Notes: generated by a model from the sequence alone, not told the origin. A DNA stretch of 45,028 bases from Catenulispora sp. GP43 (GCF_041260665.1 NZ_JBGCCT010000049.1:1-45028); one strand, 5' to 3'. Shown: positions 1-8,958, counted from the first letter of the stretch. Made by a program: numbers and translations.

Positions 1-433
1 CGAGCAACAGCGCCACCTACACCTATGTGGCGGCGCCGGTGGTGAGCAGCATCAGCCCGACGCAGGGCCCGAGCGTGGGCGGGAACACGGTCACCATCAC
101 GGGCACCGGGTTCACCGGCGCCGCCAGTGTGTCGTTCGGTTCGGCCTCGGCGTCCTTCACGGTGGTCAGCGCCACCCAGATCACCGCCACGGCTCCAGCC
201 GGTACCGGCTCGGTGTCGGTGACGGTCACGACGCCAGGCGGGACGAGCAACAGCGCCACCTACACCTATGTGGCGGCGCCGGTGGTGAGCAGCATCAGCC
301 CGACGCAGGGCCCGAGCGTGGGCGGGAACACGGTCACCGTCACGGGCACCGGGTTCACCGGCGCCACCAGCGTGTTGTTCGGTTCGGTGTCGGCGTCCTT
401 CACGGTGGTCAGCGCCACCCAGATCACCGCCAC
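1..433 (+). repeat. Near-identical 243-bp tandem IPT module repeat
   Basis: Bases 1-190 and 244-433 are nearly identical, offset by exactly 243 bp (81 codons), with only scattered differences. The copies encode the first two IPT/TIG modules of the partial protein. Similarity at the DNA level, including third positions, points to a recent duplication or gene conversion. More copies may lie upstream of the window. Confidence 0.9.
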
Positions 434-1040
434 CGCACCTCCCGCACCCGTGGCACCGGTCGCGGTCACAGTGGTCACCACTGGAGGCACCAGTAACGGG
501 GTGCTGTACTTCTACGTCCCGCCGCCGACCGTCACCAGCCTTTCCCCCGCAGTGGGACCGGCGACTGGCGGCAATACCGTCACCATCACGGGCACCAACC
601 TGACGCTCACCACAGCTGTCCACTTCGGAACCGCCGCCGCCACCGGGCTCGTGATCGTCTCGGACAACCAGATCCGTGTCCAGGCCCCCAGCGGCTCCGG
701 GACCGTGGCCGTCACGGTGACCGCACCGGGCGGCACCAGCCTGCCGGGTGTGGGCAGCCCGTACTACACGTATGTCGCAGCCCCGGTCATCAACGCCCTC
801 AATCCCGCACAGGGGCCGTCGAGCGGCGGAAACGGGGTCACCATCACCGGAAGCAACCTCGGCCGGGCCGAATCCGTCCTGATCGGCGGGAATGAAGCAC
901 CCTTCGTCGCCGTCTCGGACACCGAGCTCGTGGCCGTGAGCCCGGGCGGCTCCCCCGGCTCGGTCACCGTGACGGTCACCACGCCGGGCGGCGTCAGCAG
1001 CCCTGCCAGCTATCAGCTGGTCGCCGGCCCGAGCGTGTAG
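3..1040 (+). CDS. IPT/TIG-domain repeat protein (5' end outside window)
   Basis: The reading frame is open from the left edge, so the gene is truncated at its 5' end and only the C-terminal ~345 residues are seen. These form four consecutive Ig-like IPT/TIG modules of about 80-85 residues. Each opens with a P-x-V-x-x-(I/L)-x-P-x-x-G-P-x-x-G-G-N pattern and a V-T-(I/V)-T-G-x-x-(F/L) strand. The first two modules are almost identical; the third and fourth are diverged. The chain stops shortly after the last module, with no LPxTG motif or membrane anchor visible. IPT/TIG arrays in bacteria usually belong to secreted or surface adhesins and carbohydrate-active proteins, so an extracellular location is likely. 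The catalytic or anchoring part, if any, lies upstream. Family call is firm; function is unknown. Confidence 0.85.
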   Translation, partial: SNSATYTYVAAPVVSSISPTQGPSVGGNTVTITGTGFTGAASVSFGSASASFTVVSATQITATAPAGTGSVSVTVTTPGGTSNSATYTYVAAPVVSSISPTQGPSVGGNTVTVTGTGFTGATSVLFGSVSASFTVVSATQITATAPPAPVAPVAVTVVTTGGTSNGVLYFYVPPPTVTSLSPAVGPATGGNTVTITGTNLTLTTAVHFGTAAATGLVIVSDNQIRVQAPSGSGTVAVTVTAPGGTSLPGVGSPYYTYVAAPVINALNPAQGPSSGGNGVTITGSNLGRAESVLIGGNEAPFVAVSDTELVAVSPGGSPGSVTVTVTTPGGVSSPASYQLVAGPSV

Positions 1041-1118
1041 AAGGCAATGTGTTTCCTGGAGGACCGGTCCTCACTTTCGCTTCTTCGACAATCGCCGACT
1101 CCTGATAGACACACCGTC

Positions 1119-1571
1119 ATGACAACGGGACGCACGCTTTCCTTCACGATCCTGGCGGCTGCGGCGCTGGTCACCGCGGGGTGCGGCAGCCACGGGTATG
1201 ACGACGGCTACAAGACCTACGTCAACACTCTCGACTCGATCCAGGCAAACGACTGCATCATCGACAGCGCGCCGTTCGGCCAGCTCCTGAAAGCCGATGA
1301 GGCGCCCAAGCCGCCGCAGATCGTGCCGTGCAGCGACACCTCCAGCGTCAAGGTCTTCGCGGTGGCCGACCTGGCGGGCCCCTACGAGCAGGCGAAGGAC
1401 CAGGCCGACAGCGCCTGCAAGGCGGCCGTGGGCCAGGTCCCGGACAGCGAGGCCCAGCAGTACATGCTGCCCGGGGCGACCGACCTGAACTACAAGATCA
1501 TCTATCCGAGCCTGCAGGAGGACTGGGACCACGGCTTCCACAAGGCGATCTGCTACCTCAGCATGATCTAA
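1119..1571 (+). CDS. Small secreted lipoprotein, unknown function
   Basis: This encodes a 150-residue protein. The ATG at 1119 is preferred over an in-frame ATG at 1047 because it places a typical short lipoprotein signal at the N-terminus: a basic start, a hydrophobic stretch and a V-T-A-G-C lipobox with Cys22 as the expected acylated residue. Four further Cys (in the segments DCIID, VPCSD, SACKA and AICYL) could form two disulphides in the mature domain. A septum-formation-like or DUF4190-tail-like fold is possible, but I do not recognise the family with certainty. The gene converges on the solute-binding protein gene with only 20 bp between stop codons. There is no clear Shine-Dalgarno sequence directly upstream of 1119. 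Confidence 0.65.
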   Translation: MTTGRTLSFTILAAAALVTAGCGSHGYDDGYKTYVNTLDSIQANDCIIDSAPFGQLLKADEAPKPPQIVPCSDTSSVKVFAVADLAGPYEQAKDQADSACKAAVGQVPDSEAQQYMLPGATDLNYKIIYPSLQEDWDHGFHKAICYLSMI

Positions 1572-1591
1572 CAGTCACGACCCGCGCGGGA

Positions 1592-2812
1592 TCAGCCCCC
1601 GACCAGTTTCGAGATGTCGCCGATCAGGGTGATCACGCCGCCCTTGATCTGGTAGGCGTAGATCGCCGTGCCCGAGACGTCGCCGGTCGGCGTGAACTTG
1701 ATCTCCTTGGACAGCCCCTGGTAGTCCACCTTGCCCACGCCGTCGGCCACCGCCTGGCGGGTCGGGCTGGCGGTGTTCAGGCTCTTCAGCACACTGATGA
1801 TGGTGTTCGCCGAGTCGTAGCCCTCGATGGAGTACGTGCCCGGCTCGGCGTTGGCCAGCTTCTTGTAGTCCGCGGTGAAGGTCGCGTACTTCGGGTCGGT
1901 GGCGGGGTCGAAGCAGGGACAGGTGAACTGCCAGCCCTCGGCGGCGTCGGCACCGGCGGTGGTGATGAAGTCCGGGTCCTTCGATCCGTCGCCGGCGATC
2001 ATCTTGCCGTTGTAGCTCGCGGCCTTCAGCGCCTTGGCGAACACCCCGGCGTCGGCGTAGTAGCCCGCGTAGTACATGGCCTGGGCACCGGAGGCGTCGA
2101 CCTTGGAGGCCAGCGGGGAGTAGTCCTGGGTTCCGGCCGCCGCGCTGTCGGTCTCGACCTTGACGCCGTCCTTCTTCAGCTCGCCGACGGTCGCCTGCGA
2201 CAGGCCCTGGCCGTACTGGGACTTGTCGTCGACCACATAGACGTTGGTCGCATTGAGCACCTTGGCCATGTAGTCGGCGGCCGCCGGGCCCTGCACGTTG
2301 TCGTTGGCCACGACGCGGTAGAAGGTCTTGAAACCGGAGCTGGTCAGCGACGGACGCGTCGCCACACTCACCGCCACCAGGTTCGCGCTGGAGTACAGCG
2401 CCCCGGCGGCGGCGGTCGGGCCGGAGAAGGCCGGACCCACCACGCCGACCACCTTCGGGTCCTGGATCAGCAGCTGCGCCGCCGAGGCGCCCTTGGACTC
2501 GTCGCCCTGGTCGTCAGACTCCTTGACGGCCAGGTTGAACGGCAGGTCGCCCTTGGCGTTCTCCTGCTGGACGGCGAGCTTGGCGCCCCAGTCGATGTTC
2601 AGGCCCAGCGCCTCGTTGGCGCCCGACAACGGGCCCTGGACGCCTATCTCCAGCGTGGGCTTGTTGCCATTGGAACCGGTCGAGTTGGCGTTCCCGTTGG
2701 AAGTCGAGGAGCCGGCACCCCCAGACTTCGACGAACTGCCGGCACAGGCCGAAAGCGCGAGCACGCCGGCGACGACGACCGCGCCGGCCCGCACTCGGTT
2801 GATGGTCCACAC
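1592..2812 (-). CDS. ABC transporter solute-binding lipoprotein, branched-chain amino acid (LivJ/K-like) type
   Basis: This is a periplasmic-binding-protein type I lipoprotein of 406 residues. The GTG at 2812 is chosen because an AGGGAGGA ribosome-binding site lies 7 bases upstream and the signal then reads MWTINRVRAGAVVVAGVLAL followed by the lipobox L-S-A-C. An upstream in-frame ATG at 2881 would add 23 residues in front of the signal. After a Ser/Gly/Asn-rich linker, the mature part starts with LEIGVQGPLSG and has VVGVVGPAFSG and the later EGYDSANTI segment, all typical of Leu/Ile/Val-binding proteins of the Peripla_BP_6 family. No permease or ATPase genes flank it, so it is an orphan receptor. 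The ligand could be an amino acid, an amide or another small molecule. Confidence 0.85.
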   Translation of the reverse strand: MWTINRVRAGAVVVAGVLALSACAGSSSKSGGAGSSTSNGNANSTGSNGNKPTLEIGVQGPLSGANEALGLNIDWGAKLAVQQENAKGDLPFNLAVKESDDQGDESKGASAAQLLIQDPKVVGVVGPAFSGPTAAAGALYSSANLVAVSVATRPSLTSSGFKTFYRVVANDNVQGPAAADYMAKVLNATNVYVVDDKSQYGQGLSQATVGELKKDGVKVETDSAAAGTQDYSPLASKVDASGAQAMYYAGYYADAGVFAKALKAASYNGKMIAGDGSKDPDFITTAGADAAEGWQFTCPCFDPATDPKYATFTADYKKLANAEPGTYSIEGYDSANTIISVLKSLNTASPTRQAVADGVGKVDYQGLSKEIKFTPTGDVSGTAIYAYQIKGGVITLIGDISKLVGG

Positions 2813-3047
2813 GTCCGAATCCTCCCTGCTTCGTCGGACGAACCTCGGCGCTGATGACGCAGGGTGCTCATCCATACTCAAGCAATTACCACTTGGGTGA
2901 TCGGAAGGCCAGAGCTCAGGAACGGCCGTGAGGATGTGCGCCTTCGAGCACTGAGTCCTTCTTGACGCCGTGCCCTATCGCGCACCGACGGGCAGGAACC
3001 CGCGGCTAGCTTGGCGGTACGAAAGCCGCCAGCGAAGGAGTGATCAC

Positions 3048-3269
3048 ATGAAAGCGTACATCTACAGCAACGACACGGCGGAGATGCAGCTGTTCAGCGG
3101 TGAGACCACGGGGACGTCGGGCGGGAAGTTCACCGTCACCCCGTCCACGTCGGTCAGCGGGATGACGCGGGGCGCGAAGTACAAGTACTCCCTGGGCGCG
3201 CCGAACGTCAACATCGCGACCGCGACGCTGACGAGTATCGACGGCAGCACCTACACGTTCACCGTCTGA
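3048..3269 (+). CDS. Small orphan protein, 73 residues
   Basis: A good Shine-Dalgarno sequence (GAAGGAG, 3034-3040) sits 7 bases before ATG 3048. The product is rich in Ser, Thr, Gly and Tyr, has no signal peptide or cysteine, and looks like a small all-beta protein (alternating polar/hydrophobic stretches such as [10 protein letters not shown] and [16 protein letters not shown]). I do not recognise the family. Its last 19 bp overlap the 3' end of the convergent gene at 3251-4609. The strong ribosome-binding site and codon pattern support a real gene; function is unknown. Confidence 0.6.
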   Translation: MKAYIYSNDTAEMQLFSGETTGTSGGKFTVTPSTSVSGMTRGAKYKYSLGAPNVNIATATLTSIDGSTYTFTV

Positions 3270-4609
3270 TCCGTGGCCTTCGGCTTGCGCTGGATGCGGT
3301 AGTGCAGGACGAGGAACGGCAGGCCGAACACCCAGAAGGCGTGTTCGGCGCGCAGTTCCCCGTCCCGCACGTAGACGTCCAGCTGCTCGGCGAAGCCGTG
3401 GACCGCGGCGCTGGTCAGCTCGCGCGACTCCGAGTCGATGTAGGTCAGGTAGTGGCCGGGCTGGTCCAGGTCGCTGCGGCTGGTCAGGACCAGGCCGCCG
3501 TCCGGCCGGGCCTTCGGCAGCAGCGTCGCGGTGAAACTGGCCTGCGGCAACGGGAACCCGACGCTGACGTACCCGCGCCCGGCGTTCCGGTAGGTGGTGT
3601 AGATCCCCATGTAGATCGGCTCGTCGTTGTCCGCGAACGACCGGATCCAGCCACGCACCGCCACGGCGTCGTCCGGGCGCACGATCGTGTCGATCCGGCT
3701 GCGGATCCCGCGCAGCGTCTCGCGCTGGTTCATCGGCACGTTCGCCTGGCCGAGCGGGCGCGCCAGCAGATTGCGGTAGAGCAGATAGCCCGGCCGGACC
3801 CACGCGCGCCACTCCGGCACGATGTCCAGGGTGAACCGGGTGGTGTGCTCGTAGAACTCGCGCACCAGCGGGTCGGCCTTCGACGGGGCGAAGTCCGGAC
3901 CCGCCAACTCGTCGAGGGACGCGACGATGCCGACGTCCGGCGTGTCGGGGACGTAGACGCCGCCGAGAACCTTCGCGAGATCGCGCACGTACCCGGTGCC
4001 GACGTAGCGTGTGCGCGACTCCAGAGGCACGACGAACGGCAACTCGCGCGCCGTGACACGTTCGGCCAGAAGGCTGACCTGAGGGTCGCGGAACACCAGC
4101 GCCGACACCGCGCGGAACCCCACGACGGTCGCCGCGGCCACCACCGCCGGGGCCCTGAGCCCGGGCCGGGTGGCCAGTCCGCGGCCGATCACGGCGCCCA
4201 GCACCGGTCCGAGCGCGACCTTCTGCGGGCGCAGGCCGAGGCCGCCGGCGACGGCCCCCGCCGCGGTGCCGACCACCACGGGTCCGGCGCCCGTCACCCG
4301 GCCGGCGGCCCAGCCGACCGGGGCCGCGATCGCGCCGCTGGCGGCCACGCGCGCCCACCAGGCCGGGATCTGCCCGGGACGCTGCCGGGCCCGGGCCACC
4401 GCCTCGACCGTGCCGAGGCCGGCCGCCCCGGCGAGGGCGGCCAGCGTGGTCGCGCGCCTGCCGCGGTGGCTGCCGAGGGCGGCGCCGGCGAGGGCGCCGA
4501 GGACGCCCGCGGTGACGATCTGCTGGGTGCGTGAGGCGCCGGCGGCGCCGGCCGGACCTGCCGGCTCACCGCCGGCCGGGCGGTCGAGCGGGTACTCGGG
4601 TGTCGTCAC
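3251..4609 (-). CDS. Conserved hypothetical protein with Gly/Ala-rich N-terminal region
   Basis: This is a 452-residue protein in two parts. Residues ~28-185 are made of short Gly/Ala/Val-rich hydrophobic stretches (for example [19 protein letters not shown] and [10 protein letters not shown]) separated by Arg-rich turns. This resembles a membrane-inserting glycine-zipper region more than classic transmembrane helices. Residues ~190-452 are a soluble-looking domain with many aromatic residues and ordered motifs ([60 protein letters not shown]). Similar proteins occur in actinomycetes without assigned function. The ATG start at 4609 follows a short intergenic gap. Its 3' end overlaps the convergent 73-residue gene. 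Confidence 0.65.
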   Translation of the reverse strand: MTTPEYPLDRPAGGEPAGPAGAAGASRTQQIVTAGVLGALAGAALGSHRGRRATTLAALAGAAGLGTVEAVARARQRPGQIPAWWARVAASGAIAAPVGWAAGRVTGAGPVVVGTAAGAVAGGLGLRPQKVALGPVLGAVIGRGLATRPGLRAPAVVAAATVVGFRAVSALVFRDPQVSLLAERVTARELPFVVPLESRTRYVGTGYVRDLAKVLGGVYVPDTPDVGIVASLDELAGPDFAPSKADPLVREFYEHTTRFTLDIVPEWRAWVRPGYLLYRNLLARPLGQANVPMNQRETLRGIRSRIDTIVRPDDAVAVRGWIRSFADNDEPIYMGIYTTYRNAGRGYVSVGFPLPQASFTATLLPKARPDGGLVLTSRSDLDQPGHYLTYIDSESRELTSAAVHGFAEQLDVYVRDGELRAEHAFWVFGLPFLVLHYRIQRKPKATDQTVNV

Positions 4610-4692
4610 GGTGGCACGCTACCCGAACGCGCCGCGCCGCACCTCGCCGGTCGCCGGCCGGGACCGGAACAGACTCCAGCCGGATCAGGCTC

Positions 4693-4721
4693 TTGACCCA
4701 GTACTCCGCCGGGTGGATAGT
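4693..4721 (+). promoter_or_regulatory. Putative sigma-70-type promoter of the GH18 gene
   Basis: A TTGACC -35 hexamer (4693-4698) is followed after 17 bp by GATAGT (4716-4721), matching the -10 consensus at four of six positions. It would give a ~80-nt leader before ATG 4808. Confidence 0.4.
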
Positions 4722-4807
4722 GCCCTTGCTTGAGCGGTTTATCTCCCTCGGCGGCACCACCCGGCACTCGCACAGGCAATGAGCAGACTGGATCAGAGGA
4801 GATGGTC

Positions 4808-6346
4808 ATGAACGACGGTCCCAGCAGTTCGTCGATGCCGATCACCCGCCGCCGCCTGCTGCGCGACGCCGGTCTGGCCGTGGCCGTCCTCGGGACGTCC
4901 TCGGCTGTGGTCCGGGCCCAGGCGGCCACCCCGGCCGCCGCCGCCACGGGTGCCGCGGCCCCGGCCGCCACCAAGTCCGGTCCGATCACGACCGCCTACG
5001 TCGAGGTCAACACCAACAGCATCACCAGCGCCGGCAACTACACCCTGGCCTCGAACGGGGCCAACGTGTTCGACATCGCGATCATCTTCGCCGCGAACAT
5101 CGACTACGACGGCACCAAGGCCACCCTGTATTTCAACCCGCAGGTACAGGCAGTCCTGGACAACGCCGCGACCGAGATCGCACCGCTGCAGGCCAAGGGG
5201 ATCAAGGTCCTGCTGTCCATCCTCGGCAACCACCAGGGCGCCGGCTTCGCCAACTTCCCCGACCAGGCCAGCGCCGCCGCGTTCGCCACGCAGCTGTCGA
5301 ACGCCGTGACCACCTACGGCCTGGACGGCATCGACTTCGACGACGAATACGCCGACTACGGCACGAACGGCACCGGACAGCCGAACGCGTGGTCGTTCCC
5401 CTACCTGGTCCAGGCACTGCGCAACGACATGCCGAACAAGATCATCTCCCTGTACTACATCGGCCCGTCCTCGACGTCGTTGTCCTACGGCGGGATCAAC
5501 GTCGGCAGCCTGATCAACTACAGCTGGAACCCCTACTACGGCACGTGGGGGGCTCCGGATGTGCCCGGCTTGACGAACGCGCAGCTCGCCCCCGCGGCGA
5601 TCGACATCCAGAACACCTCGTCGTCGACCGCGACCAGCCTGGCGCAGCAGACCGTGAGCGGCGGCTACGGCGTCTTCAACACCTACAACCTGCCCGACAC
5701 GGACGCCAGCACGTACATCTCGTCCTTCACCCAGGCGCTGTACGGCAGCAGCGCCGTCTACAAGAGCAGCGGCTCGAGCGGCGGCGGCACGGCGACGTAC
5801 AACAACACCGGCATCGCCGGCGACGGCTCCACCGGCCCGAACTTCGACGGCGTCGGCTGGGCCTACTCGGCCCAGGCCCTCGCGTCGGCCGGCGCCGGCC
5901 CGGGCTCGCAGCTCACCGCATCGGGGAAGACCTTCACCTGGCCGAACGTGGCCGCCGGGGCACCGGACAACTACCAGGCCGCGGGCCAGACGGTCGCGAT
6001 ATCCGGGGCGGGCACCTCCGGCAGCATCGCCTTCCTGGGCGCCGCCACCAACGGACCCTCCAGCGGGACCGCGACAGTGAACTTCACCGACGGCACGAGC
6101 CAGAGCGTGACGCTGTCGTTCTCGGACTGGACGCTCAACGGCGGGAGCGCCTCGGTCCAGTCGGGCAACACGGTCGCCATCACCAGCGCCTACCGCGACA
6201 CCACTTCAGGCGGCCGCGACGGCGTCACCACCTACGTGTTCGCCACCAGCTCCGTCTCCCTGACTGCGGGGAAGACGGTCGCCAGCGTCACCTTGCCGTC
6301 CAGTGCCGACCAGGGCCAATTGCACGTATTCGCCATCGCCGCATAG
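4808..6346 (+). CDS. Tat-exported GH18 (EndoF/EndoS-like) glycoside hydrolase with C-terminal beta-sandwich domain
   Basis: This is a secreted 512-residue protein. ATG 4808 is chosen over ATG 4802 because the AGAGGAG ribosome-binding site (4795-4801) would touch 4802 but lies 6 bases from 4808. The N-terminus carries a twin-arginine signal (TRRRLLRDAG followed by an Ala/Val-rich stretch). Residues ~60-330 form a GH18-like barrel with the signature D173-G-I-D176-F-D178-D-E180. The last Asp and the Glu are the catalytic acid pair of chitinases and endo-beta-N-acetylglucosaminidases. The NYSWNPYYGTWG segment fits the EndoF/H branch, which cuts the chitobiose core of N-glycans, more than a chitinase. 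Residues ~340-512 match a beta-sandwich often appended to actinobacterial exported glycosidases (FDGVGWAYSAQAL, FTWPN, FLGAA, SDWTLNGG). It probably acts on glycoproteins or GlcNAc polymers outside the cell. Confidence 0.8.
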   Translation: MNDGPSSSSMPITRRRLLRDAGLAVAVLGTSSAVVRAQAATPAAAATGAAAPAATKSGPITTAYVEVNTNSITSAGNYTLASNGANVFDIAIIFAANIDYDGTKATLYFNPQVQAVLDNAATEIAPLQAKGIKVLLSILGNHQGAGFANFPDQASAAAFATQLSNAVTTYGLDGIDFDDEYADYGTNGTGQPNAWSFPYLVQALRNDMPNKIISLYYIGPSSTSLSYGGINVGSLINYSWNPYYGTWGAPDVPGLTNAQLAPAAIDIQNTSSSTATSLAQQTVSGGYGVFNTYNLPDTDASTYISSFTQALYGSSAVYKSSGSSGGGTATYNNTGIAGDGSTGPNFDGVGWAYSAQALASAGAGPGSQLTASGKTFTWPNVAAGAPDNYQAAGQTVAISGAGTSGSIAFLGAATNGPSSGTATVNFTDGTSQSVTLSFSDWTLNGGSASVQSGNTVAITSAYRDTTSGGRDGVTTYVFATSSVSLTAGKTVASVTLPSSADQGQLHVFAIAA

Positions 6347-6539
6347 CCCTCGGCGCTCGGCGCTCGACCCTCGGCATCGCGCGTTTCGTGGTGTGTTAAC
6401 TTAGCCGCAGCGCGTACCAGGACGCCTCCCGTCCGCGGCAAGCACCGAGTGCCCCTGGATTCCCCATCACTGTGCAGCGCCATGCGCCGATCCCTATCGC
6501 GCCCGGCCGCAGCGGACTCGGGCGACGATGGAGAACGTC

Positions 6540-7241
6540 ATGGATCACAAGACGCTTCCGGACAACGCGGACCTCGCCCAGCTTCGCGCCCAAGCCAAGG
6601 AACTGCGGCGTGCCTGCGCCGGCGGCAATCCCGCGGCACTGGCCCGGCTGAAGGCGGTCCGCCCCGATGTCGAGTCGGCCGCCGGCACCGCGGTCCAGCT
6701 GCGGGACGCCCAACTGGTCATCGCCCGCGAACACGGCTTCGACGGCTGGCGCGACCTCGTGGCGGCGGTCGTCGACCAGCAGAGCGGCGGCCGCGACCTG
6801 CACCGGTGGTTCGGAGTGGAGCTGAACAACGGCACGTGGGACGTCCTGGACTCCGGCCTGTCGGAGAACAGCCCGATCGAAGACCAGGAAGCGGCGCTGT
6901 ACGCGGCGTACGCCTCGACGTACCACTGGATGCAGGCCGGGACGGTCGCGAACCACGGCCGCGGCGAGTACATGATCGCCGCGGTCGCGACGGCGATCGG
7001 CCATCTCGACGTCGCGGCCCGGCACGCGAACCGCTACGCCGGGCTGATCGAGGCACACCCGGCAGCCTTCACCGACTGGGACCGGGCCTTCGCCGCCGAA
7101 GGACTGGCCCGCGTCGCGGCCCGTACCGGCGCGGCGGACGCCGAGGTCCTGAGGACCGAGGCGGTCCGCCTCATCGAGGCGGTGGCCGACCCCGAGGACC
7201 GGCGGGTCTGCCAGGAGCGTCTGGCAGCGTCGCCCTGGTAG
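6540..7241 (+). CDS. Conserved hypothetical protein with ankyrin-type N-terminal helices
   Basis: This encodes 233 residues from ATG 6540, which has a GGAG 6 bases upstream (6530-6533); an in-frame ATG at 6528 lacks one. The first ~70 residues (AQLRAQAKELRRACAGGNPA, then LRDAQLVIAREHGFDGWRDL) match the N-terminal cap of actinobacterial ankyrin-repeat-like proteins. The rest (RWFGVELNNGTWDVLDSGL, then a helical region with YHWMQAG) is a separate helical domain seen as a conserved hypothetical in actinomycetes. There is no signal peptide, so it is probably cytoplasmic. It converges on the cupin gene. Function unknown. Confidence 0.7.
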   Translation: MDHKTLPDNADLAQLRAQAKELRRACAGGNPAALARLKAVRPDVESAAGTAVQLRDAQLVIAREHGFDGWRDLVAAVVDQQSGGRDLHRWFGVELNNGTWDVLDSGLSENSPIEDQEAALYAAYASTYHWMQAGTVANHGRGEYMIAAVATAIGHLDVAARHANRYAGLIEAHPAAFTDWDRAFAAEGLARVAARTGAADAEVLRTEAVRLIEAVADPEDRRVCQERLAASPW

Positions 7242-7282
7242 CGGAAACGCGAGGGCGAGCCGGCCGCGCGGGACGTTGACGG

Positions 7283-7309
7283 TCCGGGTCCGTACACAGC
7301 GGGCCCGGA
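7283..7309. terminator. Hairpin between convergent genes
   Basis: A 10-bp stem (TCCGGGTCCG / CGGGCCCGGA, one G-U pair) with a 7-nt loop lies 41 bp past the stop at 7241. It has no U-tract, as is common in actinomycetes. It may end transcription from one or both sides. Confidence 0.5.
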
Positions 7310-7385
7310 TCCGGCCCCATCGAAGCCGGCTGACACACGCGGGGAGCGGAAGCGCGGCGCCTGTCTGGCAGAGGACAGAGGCGGG

Positions 7386-7886
7386 CTACAGGAATTCGCT
7401 TCGGTACGTCTCGGCCAGCTCGCCGGCGAGGCGGCGGCGCTGCGCGAGTTCGTCCTGCGACAGCTGCGGAGGCGGCGCGTCCTTGCTCGCCACGACATCA
7501 CCGATGCGCATGAAGTACTCGTCCTGGCCGGCGGGGGTGCACATGCACAGCATGCGGGCCGGCGCGCCGGAGACGTTGCGGAAGTTGTGCGGTGCGTTGG
7601 CCGGGACGTTGATCGTGGACCCGGCCCGTACCGTGCGCTTCTCACCGCGGAAGGTGAACTCGATCTCGCCCTCGAGGATCGTGAACATCTCCTCGAAGTC
7701 GTGCCGGTGCGGCGGCGGACCGCCGCCGTCGGGGACGCGCATGTCGATCAGGCAGTACCGGCCGTCGGTCTGCTCGCCGGTGATCAGCATGGCGTAGGTG
7801 TTGCCCACCAGCGAGATGTAGGTCGTGGTCGGGTCGTCGGGGTTCGCCACGGTCAACGAACGGGACGGGTCGTCAGCGGGGATCAT
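7386..7886 (-). CDS. Cupin-domain protein
   Basis: This 166-residue protein has a single conserved-barrel cupin domain. Motif 1 is visible as PPPHRHDFEEMFTILEGEIE (two His and Glu metal ligands) and motif 2 as INVPANAPHNFRN (fourth-ligand His). Both are complete, so a mononuclear metal site is expected. An AGGAG lies ~9 bases before ATG 7886. The gene starts 24 bp downstream of the MDR oxidoreductase and is read in the same direction, so the two form an operon. Stand-alone cupins with this spacing often act as dioxygenases, isomerases or sensors for small phenolic or quinone compounds. The substrate is unknown here, but pairing with a quinone-reductase-like enzyme suggests quinone or electrophile metabolism. 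Confidence 0.8.
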   Translation of the reverse strand: MIPADDPSRSLTVANPDDPTTTYISLVGNTYAMLITGEQTDGRYCLIDMRVPDGGGPPPHRHDFEEMFTILEGEIEFTFRGEKRTVRAGSTINVPANAPHNFRNVSGAPARMLCMCTPAGQDEYFMRIGDVVASKDAPPPQLSQDELAQRRRLAGELAETYRSEFL

Positions 7887-7910
7887 GTGGATCGTCTCCT
7901 AGGAGGTCGG

Positions 7911-8876
7911 TCAGGCACCGGGATTGACTACGACGACGATCTTGCCGCCGGGCAGGTTGCCCGCGGCGGCGTCGGCGTGCAGGGCGGACAGGTCAGCCAG
8001 CGGAACCCGCCGGGCGACCTCGATACGCAGCTCGCCGCGATCGGCCAGCTCCACGAGGTGCGCCAGCTGCTGCGCGTCGCTGCGGACGAACAGGTCGATG
8101 CCGCGCACGCCCCGCTCCTCGTCGCTGGGCGCGGGCATCCACACGGTGGTGTTCACCAGGACGCCGCCCGGCCGGATCACCTCGAGCAGTGCGGCCAGCT
8201 GCGCCGGCTCGATCGGCGCGAGGTTGAGCACCACGTCGACCGGGGCGGTCGCGGCGTCCACAGCGGTGCTGGTGTGGTCGATGACCTCGTCGGCGCCGGC
8301 GGCCTGGACCCGGTCGCGGCTGCGCGGGCTCGCCGTGGCGATGACATAGGCGCCGGCGGCCTTGGCCAGCTGCACGGCGTAGCCGCCGACCGCCCCGCCC
8401 GCGCCGTTGACCAGCACGCGCTGGCCCGCCGTGAGCTTCGCGTGGTCGAACAGCGCCTGCCACGCGGTGAGTCCGACGGCCGGCAGCGCCGCGGCGTCGG
8501 CCGAGGCGACGCTCGTCGGCGCCGGCGCGAGGATGTCGGCCGGGACCACGACGTATTCCGCGGCCGCGCCGTCGTCCGTCATCGGCAGGAACCCGACGAC
8601 CTGGTCACCGACCTTGAGACCCTTGAGGCCATCGACTCCCCCGGCCCCCTCGCCGAACGCGGCGATCGTGCCGGACACGTCGAGGCCGGGGGTGTGCGGG
8701 AGCGTCACCGGGATCGCCTCCTGCATGAATCCCGCGCGGATGTTGCCGTCGACCCCGTTGAACGACGTCGCGGCGACCCGGATCAGCGCCTGTCCGGGCC
8801 CGGGGACGGGCTGCTCGGCGTCCTCGTAGCGCAGGACGCTCGGGTCGCCGTACTCGTGGAAACGCACTGCCTTCAT
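7911..8876 (-). CDS. NADP-dependent MDR-family oxidoreductase (quinone oxidoreductase-like)
   Basis: This is a 321-residue medium-chain dehydrogenase/reductase. The start at ATG 8876 (MKAVRFHEYGDPSVLRYED) is the standard family N-terminus and has AGAGAG 6 bases upstream; the frame runs 40 codons further up, but that stretch crosses the operators. The cofactor site reads VLVNGAGGAVGGYAVQLAKA (the G-x-G-x-x-G family motif). The zinc-binding Cys/His residues of alcohol dehydrogenases are absent, so this is the zinc-free quinone-reductase branch. It leads the operon with the cupin. The promoter carries two palindromic operators that also occur once in front of the nearby MarR gene, so it is probably derepressed by an electrophile or quinone. 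Confidence 0.85.
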   Translation of the reverse strand: MKAVRFHEYGDPSVLRYEDAEQPVPGPGQALIRVAATSFNGVDGNIRAGFMQEAIPVTLPHTPGLDVSGTIAAFGEGAGGVDGLKGLKVGDQVVGFLPMTDDGAAAEYVVVPADILAPAPTSVASADAAALPAVGLTAWQALFDHAKLTAGQRVLVNGAGGAVGGYAVQLAKAAGAYVIATASPRSRDRVQAAGADEVIDHTSTAVDAATAPVDVVLNLAPIEPAQLAALLEVIRPGGVLVNTTVWMPAPSDEERGVRGIDLFVRSDAQQLAHLVELADRGELRIEVARRVPLADLSALHADAAAGNLPGGKIVVVVNPGA

Positions 8877-8906
8877 CACGAACTCTCTTTTCTTCTCCGA
8901 CCATAT

Positions 8907-8922
8907 GCTTCGTTTTCGAAGC
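8907..8922. promoter_or_regulatory. Operator copy 1, GCTTCG-N4-CGAAGC
   Basis: This is a perfect 6-bp inverted repeat with a TTTT centre. It lies directly downstream of the predicted MDR transcription start (about 8924, minus strand), where a bound repressor would block initiation. It shares the pattern of copies at 8941-8956 and 10498-10513. Confidence 0.75.
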
Positions 8923-8930
8923 ACTTGATG

Positions 8931-8958
8931 ACCATAGCATGCTTCGAACCTGAAGCAA
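8931..8958 (-). promoter_or_regulatory. Putative promoter of MDR-cupin operon
   Basis: On the minus strand TTGCTT (8953-8958) and TATGGT (8931-8936) are separated by 16 bp. The -35 element and spacer overlap operator copy 2. Confidence 0.45.
8941..8956. promoter_or_regulatory. Operator copy 2, GCTTCG-N4-TGAAGC
   Basis: The 5-bp arms GCTTC/GAAGC are perfect. Its centre is 34 bp (about three helical turns) from copy 1, so two dimers could bind the same face of the DNA. It overlaps the -35 region of the MDR promoter. Confidence 0.7.
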
